A stretch of 64,000 nt of DNA from Butyrivibrio sp. AC2005 (lineage in GTDB: Bacteria > Bacillota > Clostridia > Lachnospirales > Lachnospiraceae). Location: assembly GCF_000424145.1 (NCBI RefSeq), contig NZ_AUJI01000022.1:1-64000 (forward strand), read 5' to 3'. This document shows, piece after piece, positions 24,688 to 33,767 of this stretch. The translations under genes and the position numbers were made by a program. A model generated the notes under the pieces. That model saw only the letters and a program-made list of their open reading frames with translations. It was not told the DNA's origin and ran no database searches. Each line of letters opens with the position of its first letter. Position 1 is the first letter of the stretch.

Positions 24688-26133
24688 TTACGCAGCCTTT
24701 TGGCCGGATGATTTCTTGGATTTTTCGTTCTTTGCAATGATAGGAAGAATTACACCAAGTGCTGTAAGAACAAGAGGAGTAATTACGTTAAGCGCAAAGG
24801 TAAAAGGATCTGTATCATACATACCAAGTATGCAGCTGCCTGCTGTTACAAGGAAGCACCATCCACCGAAGAAAAGTGCTACACCCTGATTCTTTACGAA
24901 ACGATACTCTGCAGGGAATTTGTCGCCGGCCTTACGAAGTGCCATGTAAGCGAAGAATACCCAGAGGTAACGAAGAGGCATACAAACTGAGTTGAGCTTT
25001 GTGAGCTGCTTAAGTACTGCTGCAGCGCCGGGTACGAATGACTGGATGAGGATGATTGAACCTGAAAGAACAGCAACCATCTTAATTCCGTTTACATAAG
25101 CGCCGGCATCATTCTTCTTAAGAAGACCTGAAGGAATGAACTCTCTTGCATCCTCGTTATCAAGAAGCATACGAAGAGGAGCATCAATACTAAGTACAAG
25201 AGTTGAAAGCTGACCAATCATGTTACATACAGCATAGATGATAAGAAGACTGTCACCTACGTGATAGTAATTGCCAAGCTTCTGGAATGCCCAGTAACTT
25301 CCGTTTGAGTTATAAGCATTGAAGCTCTCTGTGCTGGCATTGATCTCAGCAGGATCGAACATCATGCCCATTGAAATTGTTCCGAGAATTGCGCATACAA
25401 CAACCATGATAGCAAGTGTGATCATGGACTTGGGAAATCCCTTGCTGGGATTCTCTACCTTATTAACATAAGGTGAAATCTTCTCACATCCGCCAACTGC
25501 GAATACGAGGATTGAAAGTGATGTAAAGTACTTAACATCAAAGTTAGGAATAAGACTCTTCGCTGTGAAATTCATTGATACGAAGCCGGCGCCCGGATTG
25601 ATTGCGGGAGCAGCAAACATCATAAGGATGTAAAGGATAGACATAACGAACATACTTGTTCCTGCGATTGTAGCAAGCTTCTTAAGAGGATTAAGACCTC
25701 TTGATGCAACCCAGCAGAAAATAAGAAGAATTGCGAAAGTTACAAGCTGTACTGCAAGAGTAGGGAAGGTATCATATGTCTCACCATTTCTGAAAACTGC
25801 CCAGCTAAGTGCCTTAAGACCGCCTGATGATTTTGAAGCGATATAAGTGATGTGGCATGCCCAGTATGTCCAGCCTGCGTAATAAGCAACCTTGGGACCT
25901 GTAGTACTGAGAATCCATGAGCTGACACCGCCACCTGAATTCTTGAATGCGGAACCAAGCTCACCTACCATAAGTGCGTAGGGAATAAAATAAAGTGCAA
26001 ACATGAGTATCCAGCTGAAAATAACCTGAATACCGTTAAAGTATACGAAACCGTTAAGAACGTTTCCGAACCCCCAAACAGTGGAGAAAGCGATGAACGC
26101 AAGTGTACTCCACTTCATCTTTTTTGAATCCAT
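24688..26133 (-). CDS. APC-superfamily amino acid permease (YjeM/GadC-like)
   Basis: A 481-residue transporter with about twelve helices. The start of helix 1 (AFIAFSTVWGFGNVLNGFVY) and the FAVGGCEKISPYVNKVENPSKGF region (shown in part) match the glutamate:GABA antiporter/YjeM branch. It should exchange or import amino acids. The gene is on the minus strand, convergent with the MBOAT operon, and ends at the long inverted repeat. Its codons for Gly, Ala and Thr look biased, as in a well-expressed gene. The ribosome binding site AGGAGG sits before ATG 26133. Confidence 0.88.
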   Translation of the reverse strand: MDSKKMKWSTLAFIAFSTVWGFGNVLNGFVYFNGIQVIFSWILMFALYFIPYALMVGELGSAFKNSGGGVSSWILSTTGPKVAYYAGWTYWACHITYIASKSSGGLKALSWAVFRNGETYDTFPTLAVQLVTFAILLIFCWVASRGLNPLKKLATIAGTSMFVMSILYILMMFAAPAINPGAGFVSMNFTAKSLIPNFDVKYFTSLSILVFAVGGCEKISPYVNKVENPSKGFPKSMITLAIMVVVCAILGTISMGMMFDPAEINASTESFNAYNSNGSYWAFQKLGNYYHVGDSLLIIYAVCNMIGQLSTLVLSIDAPLRMLLDNEDAREFIPSGLLKKNDAGAYVNGIKMVAVLSGSIILIQSFVPGAAAVLKQLTKLNSVCMPLRYLWVFFAYMALRKAGDKFPAEYRFVKNQGVALFFGGWCFLVTAGSCILGMYDTDPFTFALNVITPLVLTALGVILPIIAKNEKSKKSSGQKAA

Positions 26134-26301
26134 TTTTAAATACCTCCTAAATAAATTAAATTTTCTTTATAAAATAGATTCGTTTGTAAGCGCAACTTTA
26201 ATATTTTAATACATAGAAGCGTCAAAGTCAGTAAATTTTTTTTCGTAAATTTTCGTAGGGTATGATGTATAATTTCTAAAATTTTTATTAAAGAATAATA
26301 A

Positions 26302-26395
26302 GCCTTCCCCTTGGGGGGCGCACATCGTCCGGGGGACGATGGCTTTGCGCGGACCGAAGCGGAGCGTAGACAGTGCCAGCGAAGCAAATGGATGA
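26302..26395 (+). repeat. 94-bp dispersed repeat, copy 1
   Basis: It is nearly identical over its first 70 bases to the element at 32649-32742. Inside, CATCGTCC/GGACGATG forms a hairpin within a GCGCA/TGCGC stem. It is GC-rich compared with the surroundings. It lies in the 345-base gap between the permease start and clpS. Confidence 0.8.
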
Positions 26396-26479
26396 AAGAA
26401 CCATCAGATTGACTACACAACATCCATAGGTCTATCATGGAATAACAGACATAAACATCACACTATTGGGAGACGAAAC

Positions 26480-26779
26480 ATGGCAACTCAGGGTGCAACA
26501 AAAGAAAAAACAAAGGACCTTATAAAGGAACCGCGTCAATTCAATGTGATCATGTACAATGATGACTTCACCACCATGGAATTTGTCGTAGAAATACTTG
26601 TGGATATTTTTCATAAGGATGAAGTGACTGCACAATCCATTATGATGAATGTACACAAAAACGGCCAGGCAGTTGTTGGGAAATATCCATATGACATAGC
26701 AAGAACCAAGGTCGATTCAGCCCTGTCCAGGGCAAAGAGTGAGGGATTTCCCTTTAGAATGAGCGTAGAGGAGGCATAA
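26480..26779 (+). CDS. clpS: ClpS adaptor protein
   Basis: A 99-residue N-end-rule adaptor. The core matches ClpS: QFNVIMYNDDFTTMEFVVEI is the substrate pocket and ClpA-binding face, followed by VHKNGQAVVGKYPYDIA. It hands substrates with destabilising N-terminal residues to ClpA, encoded one base further on. A GGGAG site precedes ATG 26480. The close pairing clpS-clpA supports the assignment. A 94-bp repeat lies upstream. Confidence 0.95.
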   Translation: MATQGATKEKTKDLIKEPRQFNVIMYNDDFTTMEFVVEILVDIFHKDEVTAQSIMMNVHKNGQAVVGKYPYDIARTKVDSALSRAKSEGFPFRMSVEEA

Positions 26780-26780
26780 T

Positions 26781-29021
26781 ATGAACCTGTCCGGAGAAGC
26801 AATGCTCGTTCTTCAAAAGGCAATCGAGCTTGCAAGTGAAAATGGATATGAATATGTAACCCCGGAGATGATTCTTCTTATGATATTGGAGATACCGGAG
26901 TTTGTAGCCGCTTATGAAAATTGCGGCGGTGATAAAAAGGCGCTGAAAAAGCACCTGAAAAAATATATTGAGAAATATGTAGAGAAGTCAAACGGCCAGG
27001 AACCCACCCTTTCAACCGGAACCCAGCACATGATAAACTTTGCCGGTCAGAGTGCTTTTGGAAGTGGATGTGACCAGATATATATCAGGCATTTCATACA
27101 TGCTATCTGGAATCTGGACAACAGCTATGCTGTTTATTACATGGAGCAGGATGGCATTTCCGAGGCTGAGCTTCTTGAAGAGATGTCTTATATAGAAGAT
27201 GAGGCTACCGTTCATGGGGGAAGTGCCACAACAGGCAGCTTTGAAAAGGAAGATGCAGGTAATCTCAAGATTTTTGCACCATGCTTAAATGATACGCTGG
27301 AGGATGTGAATCCTCTTATTGGAAGAAAGAACGAGCTTGAGCGTACGATTCAGATTCTGTGCAGGAAGGATAAAAATAATCCCCTTCATATAGGCGAACC
27401 GGGTGTTGGAAAAACCGCAATAACCTACGGACTTGTGGAAAGGCTCAGGAAGGGAGAGGTTCCCGATGCGATAAAGGGAGCCAAAATATATGCGCTTGAC
27501 CTTGGCGGAATGCTCGCGGGAACCCAGTATCGTGGCGACTTTGAAAAACGCTTCAAGAGAGTTCTGTCGGAAATAGGAAAAGAAGAAAAACCCATAATTT
27601 ATATAGATGAGATTCATAACCTCTCGGGAGCAGGAGCTGTAGGGGAGGGCTCTTTTGATGCATCCAACATGCTTAAGCCATACCTGACGGATGGACATAT
27701 CAGGTTCATAGGAGCTACAACCTTTGAGGAATACAAAAAGTATTTTGAGAAAAATAAGAGTCTGGTCAGACGTTTTCAGAATGTTGAAGTGAAGGAACCG
27801 ACTGAAGCTGAAAGCATACAGATACTTGAAGGACTAAAGGAAAAATACGAGGAATTCCATGGCGTTAAATATGCCAAGGGAGTTCTTGAGTATGCTGTCA
27901 AAATGAGCGCAAAGTACATCAATGAGCGGTATCTTCCTGATAAGGCGATTGACATCATTGATGAGGCGGGTTCGTACAGAAAGCTTCATCCCGTTGATAA
28001 AAAGAAGCAGAAGGTTGGTAAGGATGTGATAAACGAGATTCTGACCAAGATCTGCCGTGTACCGATCGAAACTGTGGAAACCGATGATATGGAGGGACTT
28101 GCTACACTCGAGGACAGGCTGAAGCATAAAATCTTTGGGCAGGATGATGCAATCATGCAGGTCGTTAATGCGGTTAAGTTTTCCAAGGCAGGCCTTACGG
28201 AAGAGAACAAACCTCTGGCGAGTCTATTGTTTGTCGGACCTACCGGCGTAGGAAAAACTGAGATAGCAAAGAGACTTGCCACAGAGCTGGGCGTTAAACT
28301 GATTCGTTTTGATATGAGTGAGTACGGGGAAAAGCATGCTGTCGCCAAGCTCATAGGTTCACCTGCCGGATACGTTGGCTATGAGGAAGGTGGAATACTG
28401 ACCGAGGAGATCAGAAAAAATCCATCCTCAGTACTTCTTCTTGATGAGATCGAAAAGGCACATCCTGATATATTCAATGTGCTTCTTCAGGTTATGGACT
28501 ATGCAACCCTTACAGACAATCAGGGACGCAAGGCAGATTTCAGAAATGTTGTTGTGATCATGACCTCCAATGCCGGGGCTAATAAGCTTGGAAAGAGTGG
28601 CATCGGTTTTGTCAGCGAAGGACACGATAACAGCGTTCTTATGGAGGAAGTAAAAAGAGTTTTCCAGCCTGAGTTCAGGAACAGACTGAGTAAGGTTGTT
28701 GTCTTTAACAGTATGGACTCTGAAATGGCAACTCTTGTTGTAAATAAAAAGCTTGAAGAGTTGAAGGATCAGCTGACTGCTAAGAAGATAGAGTTTTCAG
28801 CCGATGAAAGTGCAAAAGAGCTTCTTAAAAAGCGTGGTATAAGTCAGGAATTCGGTGCCAGGGAGGTTGATCGCGTAATAAGAAATGACATTAAGCCTCT
28901 TTTTGTTGATGAGATATTGTTCGGAAAGCTAAAAGATGGCGGAAAGCTTTCGCTGTCAGCTTCTGATGGGAAGTTTACCATTGAAACATTTGATAGTGTA
29001 AATACTGATAATGAGGACTAA
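26781..29021 (+). CDS. clpA: ClpA-type AAA+ protease ATPase
   Basis: A 746-residue double-AAA unfoldase. An N-terminal ClpN domain (residues about 1-140) is followed by D1 (Walker A GEPGVGKTAITYG; IIYIDEIHNL) and D2 (GPTGVGKTEIAKRL; VLLLDEIEKAHPDIF), then the C-terminal D2-small domain. It works with ClpP, encoded elsewhere, to degrade proteins in the cytoplasm. It is translationally coupled to clpS (one-base gap) and to the histidine kinase gene that starts right after its stop. ClpA with ClpS is less usual in Firmicutes than ClpC, but occurs in Lachnospiraceae. Confidence 0.95.
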   Translation: MNLSGEAMLVLQKAIELASENGYEYVTPEMILLMILEIPEFVAAYENCGGDKKALKKHLKKYIEKYVEKSNGQEPTLSTGTQHMINFAGQSAFGSGCDQIYIRHFIHAIWNLDNSYAVYYMEQDGISEAELLEEMSYIEDEATVHGGSATTGSFEKEDAGNLKIFAPCLNDTLEDVNPLIGRKNELERTIQILCRKDKNNPLHIGEPGVGKTAITYGLVERLRKGEVPDAIKGAKIYALDLGGMLAGTQYRGDFEKRFKRVLSEIGKEEKPIIYIDEIHNLSGAGAVGEGSFDASNMLKPYLTDGHIRFIGATTFEEYKKYFEKNKSLVRRFQNVEVKEPTEAESIQILEGLKEKYEEFHGVKYAKGVLEYAVKMSAKYINERYLPDKAIDIIDEAGSYRKLHPVDKKKQKVGKDVINEILTKICRVPIETVETDDMEGLATLEDRLKHKIFGQDDAIMQVVNAVKFSKAGLTEENKPLASLLFVGPTGVGKTEIAKRLATELGVKLIRFDMSEYGEKHAVAKLIGSPAGYVGYEEGGILTEEIRKNPSSVLLLDEIEKAHPDIFNVLLQVMDYATLTDNQGRKADFRNVVVIMTSNAGANKLGKSGIGFVSEGHDNSVLMEEVKRVFQPEFRNRLSKVVVFNSMDSEMATLVVNKKLEELKDQLTAKKIEFSADESAKELLKKRGISQEFGAREVDRVIRNDIKPLFVDEILFGKLKDGGKLSLSASDGKFTIETFDSVNTDNED

Positions 29022-31418
29022 ATGAACCACAAAAAAAGTCTGGCAACAAGAATATGGTTTGTTGTTTTGTTGGCGGTAATTCTTTCCACCGGCTCTTTTT
29101 GCGTTGTCGCTCTTTATCAGGCCAATACAGCCATAATCAGATCCACAAGACAAAGAATGCTGGATATTGTAAATTGTGCTGCCGGTTCGATAGACGGTGA
29201 TACGCTGGAGAGACTTACAAAAGACAGCGTGAACAATCCGGGCTACCGAAGGATTTATAATGCTCTTGCAATTTTCCGCGACAACATAGAAGCTGATTCT
29301 GTGTATGGAGTTAAGGAGGAAGAGGATGGACGTTTTACCTTTACCATCGATCCTTCGCTGGAGGAACCCGGAGAATTTGGGGAGGAGGTTACAAAGACAG
29401 AGGCGCTGGTAAAAGCAAGTAAGGGAACCAGTGCCGTTGATTTAGTGCCTTATACAGATCGGTGGGGGACTTTTTACAGTGCCTATAGTCCCGTGCACAA
29501 TTCAGCTGGTGAGATAGTTGGTATTGTGGCAGTGGATTTCAGTATAGAATGGTACGAAGGACAGCTAAGAGAGCAGGTGCGTCAGACACTTTTGCTGTTC
29601 CTTATGGTACTGGGAATCGTACTCCTGATGATAGGGAGTCTCTGTTATATACAGATAAGGGCTATCACTGTGCCGATGAAGCATATTACGGATACTGCAC
29701 AGCTTTATCAAAAAGGAGATTTCAGTAAGAAACTTGAGATTGACAGAGAGGATGAGCTGGGAGTTTTATCCAGAGCATTGCAGTCAATGGCCACTTCTCT
29801 TACGGAGCAGATAATAGAGGCGGATGCCGCTAACCGTGCAAAGAGTAATTTCCTTGCCAATATGTCTCACGAAATTCGTACACCGATTAATGCCGTTCTT
29901 GGTATGAATGAGATGATACTCAGGGAGTCTACAGACCCTGAGATAAGATTATATTCTGAAAATGTAAAAACTGCCGGGTCAACACTGCTTGGCATCATCA
30001 ATGATATTCTTGATTTTTCCAAAATTGAAGCGGGTAAGCTTGAGCTTATCCTTGAAAAATATGACCTCTCATCCGTTCTGAATGATTTGGTGAACATGGT
30101 GAGTCCCAGAGTGGATTCCAAGGGACTTGAGCTTATTCTGGATTTTGATCCCGATACACCGAAGCTGTTATATGGTGATTCCGGACGTATCAAACAGATC
30201 ATCACAAATATACTTACCAATGCTGCAAAATATACTGAAGAGGGCAGTATCGTTTTCCACGTGGGATTTTCAAAAACAGATAATGATCCGGAAAATATAT
30301 TTCTGGAGGTATCTGTTAAGGATACGGGTATCGGTATCAAAGAGGCTGATGTGAAAAAACTGTTCTCTGAATTTGAGAGAATAGAGGAAAAGAGGAATCG
30401 CAATATAGAAGGAACAGGTCTTGGTATGAATATTACCAAGAACCTTCTTGAAATGATGGGGACTACTCTTGAGGTGGAAAGTGTTTATGGAGAGGGCTCT
30501 GACTTCCACTTTAAATTAAAACAGAAGATTGTCGGTAGTGAGGTGCTGGGCGACTACGCGGCCTCATATGCGGAAACTCTCAATAAGGCAGAGGAATACA
30601 GAGGGCAATTTACCGCACCCGGAGCAATAATACTTGTAGTTGACGACAATGAAATGAATCTGATGGTATTTAAAAATCTGATCAAGCAGACTCTTATTAT
30701 GACAGATACCGCAGATAGCGGAGATGAGGCTCTGGAAATGATGAGGGAGAAAAAATATGACATTATTTTCCTTGATCACATGATGCCTGAAAAGGATGGA
30801 ATCATGATCCTGCATGAGATGAAAGAGGAAGAGGATAATCCGAATCTGAATACGCCTACAATTTGTCTTACAGCCAATGCTATTACCGGTGCCAGAGAGG
30901 AGTATATTGCGGAAGGCTTCTCTGATTATCTTACTAAGCCTATAGATACTGACAGCCTTGACCTGCTGCTCATGAAGTACCTTCCGAATGAGCTTATCGA
31001 GATAAACTGTGAGGACTCAGATGATGATAATATACTGACCCATAGGGCACAGTATGTATATAAAAAGCTGACACTGTTACTTGATCAGAAGCTTATAAAC
31101 ATAGATACCGGATTGGATTACACCGGACGAGCCGATGTATATCTGGACTTACTTAAGGCTTTTTATAATCTGACTGATGAAAATATCGAGGAACTGGACC
31201 GGCTTTATTCCGACGAAGACTATGAGAATTATTCAATAAAGGCAGATGCGATGAAAACCTCTGCCAGAATAATAGGAGCAAACAAGCTTGGAGAAAAGGC
31301 ATACAGGCTTGAAGTTGCCGGAAAGACCGGGGATTATGACTATATCAGAGAAAACCATGAGAGCTTTATTAAAAAATACATGGATTACAAAAATCTGATT
31401 GCCGCGCTTAATATATGA
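29022..31418 (+). CDS. Hybrid sensor histidine kinase with degenerate Hpt domain
   Basis: A 798-residue membrane kinase. There are two membrane helices (about 10-32 and 190-212) around an extracellular Cache-like sensor (SIDGDTLERL, VVPY-like core), then HAMP, the dimerisation helix with His283 (ANMSHEIRTPINAVLG), an ATPase domain (NILTNAAKYTEEG, DTGIGI, GTGLGMNI) and a receiver (ILVVDDNEMNLMVF, YDIIFLDHMMPEKDG). The C-terminal 110 residues look like an Hpt domain, but the phosphate-accepting His is replaced (KADAMKTSARIIG). ATG 29022 abuts the clpA stop. The cognate output is not in this window unless it is the receiver itself. Confidence 0.9.
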   Translation: MNHKKSLATRIWFVVLLAVILSTGSFCVVALYQANTAIIRSTRQRMLDIVNCAAGSIDGDTLERLTKDSVNNPGYRRIYNALAIFRDNIEADSVYGVKEEEDGRFTFTIDPSLEEPGEFGEEVTKTEALVKASKGTSAVDLVPYTDRWGTFYSAYSPVHNSAGEIVGIVAVDFSIEWYEGQLREQVRQTLLLFLMVLGIVLLMIGSLCYIQIRAITVPMKHITDTAQLYQKGDFSKKLEIDREDELGVLSRALQSMATSLTEQIIEADAANRAKSNFLANMSHEIRTPINAVLGMNEMILRESTDPEIRLYSENVKTAGSTLLGIINDILDFSKIEAGKLELILEKYDLSSVLNDLVNMVSPRVDSKGLELILDFDPDTPKLLYGDSGRIKQIITNILTNAAKYTEEGSIVFHVGFSKTDNDPENIFLEVSVKDTGIGIKEADVKKLFSEFERIEEKRNRNIEGTGLGMNITKNLLEMMGTTLEVESVYGEGSDFHFKLKQKIVGSEVLGDYAASYAETLNKAEEYRGQFTAPGAIILVVDDNEMNLMVFKNLIKQTLIMTDTADSGDEALEMMREKKYDIIFLDHMMPEKDGIMILHEMKEEEDNPNLNTPTICLTANAITGAREEYIAEGFSDYLTKPIDTDSLDLLLMKYLPNELIEINCEDSDDDNILTHRAQYVYKKLTLLLDQKLINIDTGLDYTGRADVYLDLLKAFYNLTDENIEELDRLYSDEDYENYSIKADAMKTSARIIGANKLGEKAYRLEVAGKTGDYDYIRENHESFIKKYMDYKNLIAALNI

Positions 31419-31576
31419 GTACAATATAATACGTTTGTATATATTTATTTAATTGTTATTTCGGAATTAGTTTATTATTTGCATGCTACAATTAGTGTGT
31501 ATATGTATATATATTTATAGCGTTTCCACGTCGTGAAGCTGTTAGCAAAGTGGACGTATGAGGGGTTATTTTACAT

Positions 31577-32620
31577 ATGATAAACAATACCGAACAATTA
31601 TTTAAAGCGCTGGGCGAAAAAGGCATAAGTATCAGCGATGCCGAAAAAAAAGAAATAGAAGAAGTTTCTAAAAAATATCCTGTAAGGATATCTGATCACT
31701 ATTTTAATCTTATCGACTGGAATGATGATAATTGCCCCATCAGGCAGCAGTGTATTCCGAACATTAAGGAACTTGAAAAAGTAAAGGGATATAAAGAAGA
31801 TCCCTTAAATGAAGGTAAATTCGAGAAAACACCATTTCTGATTCATAAGTATTACTCAAGGGCGGCATTTATGTGCTCTAATTCCTGTTATATGCTATGC
31901 AGGCATTGTACCAGAAAGAACACCGTAATGAGTGGTAAACCCGCAAGTAAGGACGTTCTTCCGGCTGCACTTGATTATCTGAAAAAACATCCCGAAGTAA
32001 ATGATATATTGATAACTGGCGGAGATCCCCTTGCGATATCCAGAGATCTTCTTGAATACTTTATTCAGGGGTTCAGATCTGTTCCTACTGTAAATACGAT
32101 TCGTATAGGAACCAGAGCTATTGTTACTGAGCCTGACATTATTACTGATGAACTCTGCGATATGCTTGCAAAATATCGCCCGCTTTGGATTTTTACGCAG
32201 TTCAATCATCCGAAAGAAGTTACAAAGGAAGCTATTGAAGCTGCAAACAGAATTCAGATGCGTGGGATTCCGGTTGGCGACCAGAGCGTTTTCATGCGTG
32301 GAATAAACGATGATGCGGATATTCTTGTTGAACTGTATACGAAGCTTATCGGAGCCAGCATAATACCTTATTACCTCTATATCTGTGACAGAGTTGATGG
32401 AACGGCACATTTTTATGCAGATTATAAAAAGGGAATGGAGATAGTTGAAAAGCTTCGCTACAGACTTCCCGGTTACGGTGTACCAAAGCTGATCATAGAT
32501 GCCGATGGTGAAAACGGCGGAAAGGTTCCAATCTCAATTAATCATATTATTTGTGAGAACAGGGATTTTATAGAGCTTTCCGGTAACAAGGAAGGCACCA
32601 CCACACGCTATGACATATGA
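31577..32620 (+). CDS. KamA-family radical SAM aminomutase
   Basis: A 347-residue lysine-2,3-aminomutase-like enzyme. The [4Fe-4S]/AdoMet motif is C104-x3-C108-x2-C111 (CYMLCRHC). The PLP lysine corresponds to Lys316 (GENGGKVP). Asp271 (ICDRVDGTAHF) and Asp308 (KLIIDAD) match the two aspartates that hold the lysine side chain in known lysine aminomutases; glutamate aminomutases differ there. This suggests formation of beta-lysine or a similar basic beta-amino acid. The length is shorter than clostridial KamA (about 416) and close to EpmB. No EpmA or AblB acetyltransferase is adjacent; an ATP-grasp ligase follows instead. Confidence 0.88.
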   Translation: MINNTEQLFKALGEKGISISDAEKKEIEEVSKKYPVRISDHYFNLIDWNDDNCPIRQQCIPNIKELEKVKGYKEDPLNEGKFEKTPFLIHKYYSRAAFMCSNSCYMLCRHCTRKNTVMSGKPASKDVLPAALDYLKKHPEVNDILITGGDPLAISRDLLEYFIQGFRSVPTVNTIRIGTRAIVTEPDIITDELCDMLAKYRPLWIFTQFNHPKEVTKEAIEAANRIQMRGIPVGDQSVFMRGINDDADILVELYTKLIGASIIPYYLYICDRVDGTAHFYADYKKGMEIVEKLRYRLPGYGVPKLIIDADGENGGKVPISINHIICENRDFIELSGNKEGTTTRYDI

Positions 32621-32648
32621 CATGCGAAAAAATTATAAGACAAATAAA

Positions 32649-32742
32649 GCCTTCCCCTTTGGGGGCGCACATCGTCCGGGGGACGATGGCTTTGCGCGGA
32701 CCGAAGCGGAGCGGAGAAGGTGTCAGCGAAGCTGACGGATGA
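32649..32742 (+). repeat. 94-bp dispersed repeat, copy 2
   Basis: Same element as at 26302-26395, with only one difference in the first 70 bases and more in the last 24, where this copy has a GTCAGC/GCTGAC hairpin. It sits between kamA and the ATP-grasp gene, within the apparent operon. Confidence 0.8.
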
Positions 32743-32765
32743 GGGGATAAAAAGGAGAAACTACC

Positions 32766-33767
32766 TTGAGAGTTGGAGTTACTTACGATTTACGCGAAGA
32801 TTACGGAATAGAAGAAAACAGCATGATATATGCTGATTTCTGTTCTCCCGAGGAAATTCCCTACATGGAAAGAGCCATTAACCGCATAGGTTATGAGGCA
32901 GTCATGATTGGGAATATGTATAAATTAAACGAAAAAATAAAGTCCGGCAATGTTGACTTTGATATTGTGCTTGTTTGCGACGAGGGAATTGCGTCAAGAA
33001 ACAGAGAAATTATTGTGCCTGCCCTTTTGGAGCTTAATAAGATTCCTTACATTGGAAGTGATGCTTATGCTATGGGACTTTCACAAAATAAGTATCACAC
33101 AGAACTTATTGCCAGGTCATTAGGGATAAGGTTTCCCAAAGGAATTTACCTTGAATATTCGGAGAATGCGGAACCGGATGAAGCTGATATCATGGAACAG
33201 CTCGCCGGACAAAATCTGGATTTTCCGCTTATAGTTAAGCCCAACGAAGAGGGCTACAGCATGGGAGTTTTTCTTTGCAGGAATAAGGAAGATCTCATGA
33301 AAGCCATCTTATTCGATTTCCAAAATTACAAGGAAGCAGTTTTAATTCAGGAATTCATAGATGGTAAGGAACTTTTTGTTCCTATGATTGGAACGGGAGA
33401 TGAGACATATGCTCTGCCAATAGGAAGAGTTGCTGCTGATGATGGCGGTGACGTTGAGCTATATAGCGTTGAGGATAAGTGCCTTGACTGGTCACATTAT
33501 GAAGCATATTCACTTCCTGACGATATAACGAAACAGATGCAGGAGGAGTCGCTAAAGCTTTACAGACATATGAACTGCAGGGATTTTGGACGTAGTGATT
33601 ACAGACTTATGAAGGATGGAACTCCTGTGATGATAGAGATTACTCCAAGACCCGGTCTTACGGAAGAAGGTCCCTTTGAGAGCTGTGCAAAAGCAGCAGG
33701 AAAAAGCTATGACATGATACTTAAAGAAATTATTGACAGTGCAGCGAAGAGGTATGGCTTAATATGA
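32766..33767 (+). CDS. D-Ala-D-Ala ligase-like ATP-grasp enzyme
   Basis: A 333-residue ATP-grasp protein starting at TTG 32766 with AAAGGAG upstream. The fold is visible as MGLSQNKYHTELIARSLGI (hinge), FPLIVKPNEEGYSMGVF (ATP-binding lysine and glycine loop), AVLIQEFIDGKELFVPM, and the metal-binding C-terminus RSDYRLMKDGTPVMIEITPR. It ligates a carboxylate to an amine through an acyl phosphate. Being between a lysine-aminomutase-like enzyme and transport genes, it may build a beta-amino-acid amide or dipeptide. A housekeeping ddl role is less likely. It overlaps the next gene by four bases (ATGA). Confidence 0.85.
   Translation: MRVGVTYDLREDYGIEENSMIYADFCSPEEIPYMERAINRIGYEAVMIGNMYKLNEKIKSGNVDFDIVLVCDEGIASRNREIIVPALLELNKIPYIGSDAYAMGLSQNKYHTELIARSLGIRFPKGIYLEYSENAEPDEADIMEQLAGQNLDFPLIVKPNEEGYSMGVFLCRNKEDLMKAILFDFQNYKEAVLIQEFIDGKELFVPMIGTGDETYALPIGRVAADDGGDVELYSVEDKCLDWSHYEAYSLPDDITKQMQEESLKLYRHMNCRDFGRSDYRLMKDGTPVMIEITPRPGLTEEGPFESCAKAAGKSYDMILKEIIDSAAKRYGLI

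Noticed and set aside
29867..30439. 190-codon open frame on the minus strand
   Set aside because: Antisense to the histidine kinase ATPase region; Ser/Pro-rich composition without recognisable domain.
31577..32620. EpmB for EF-P beta-lysylation
   Set aside because: Length and aspartates fit, but neither epmA nor efp is nearby and the neighbours are a ligase and transporters.
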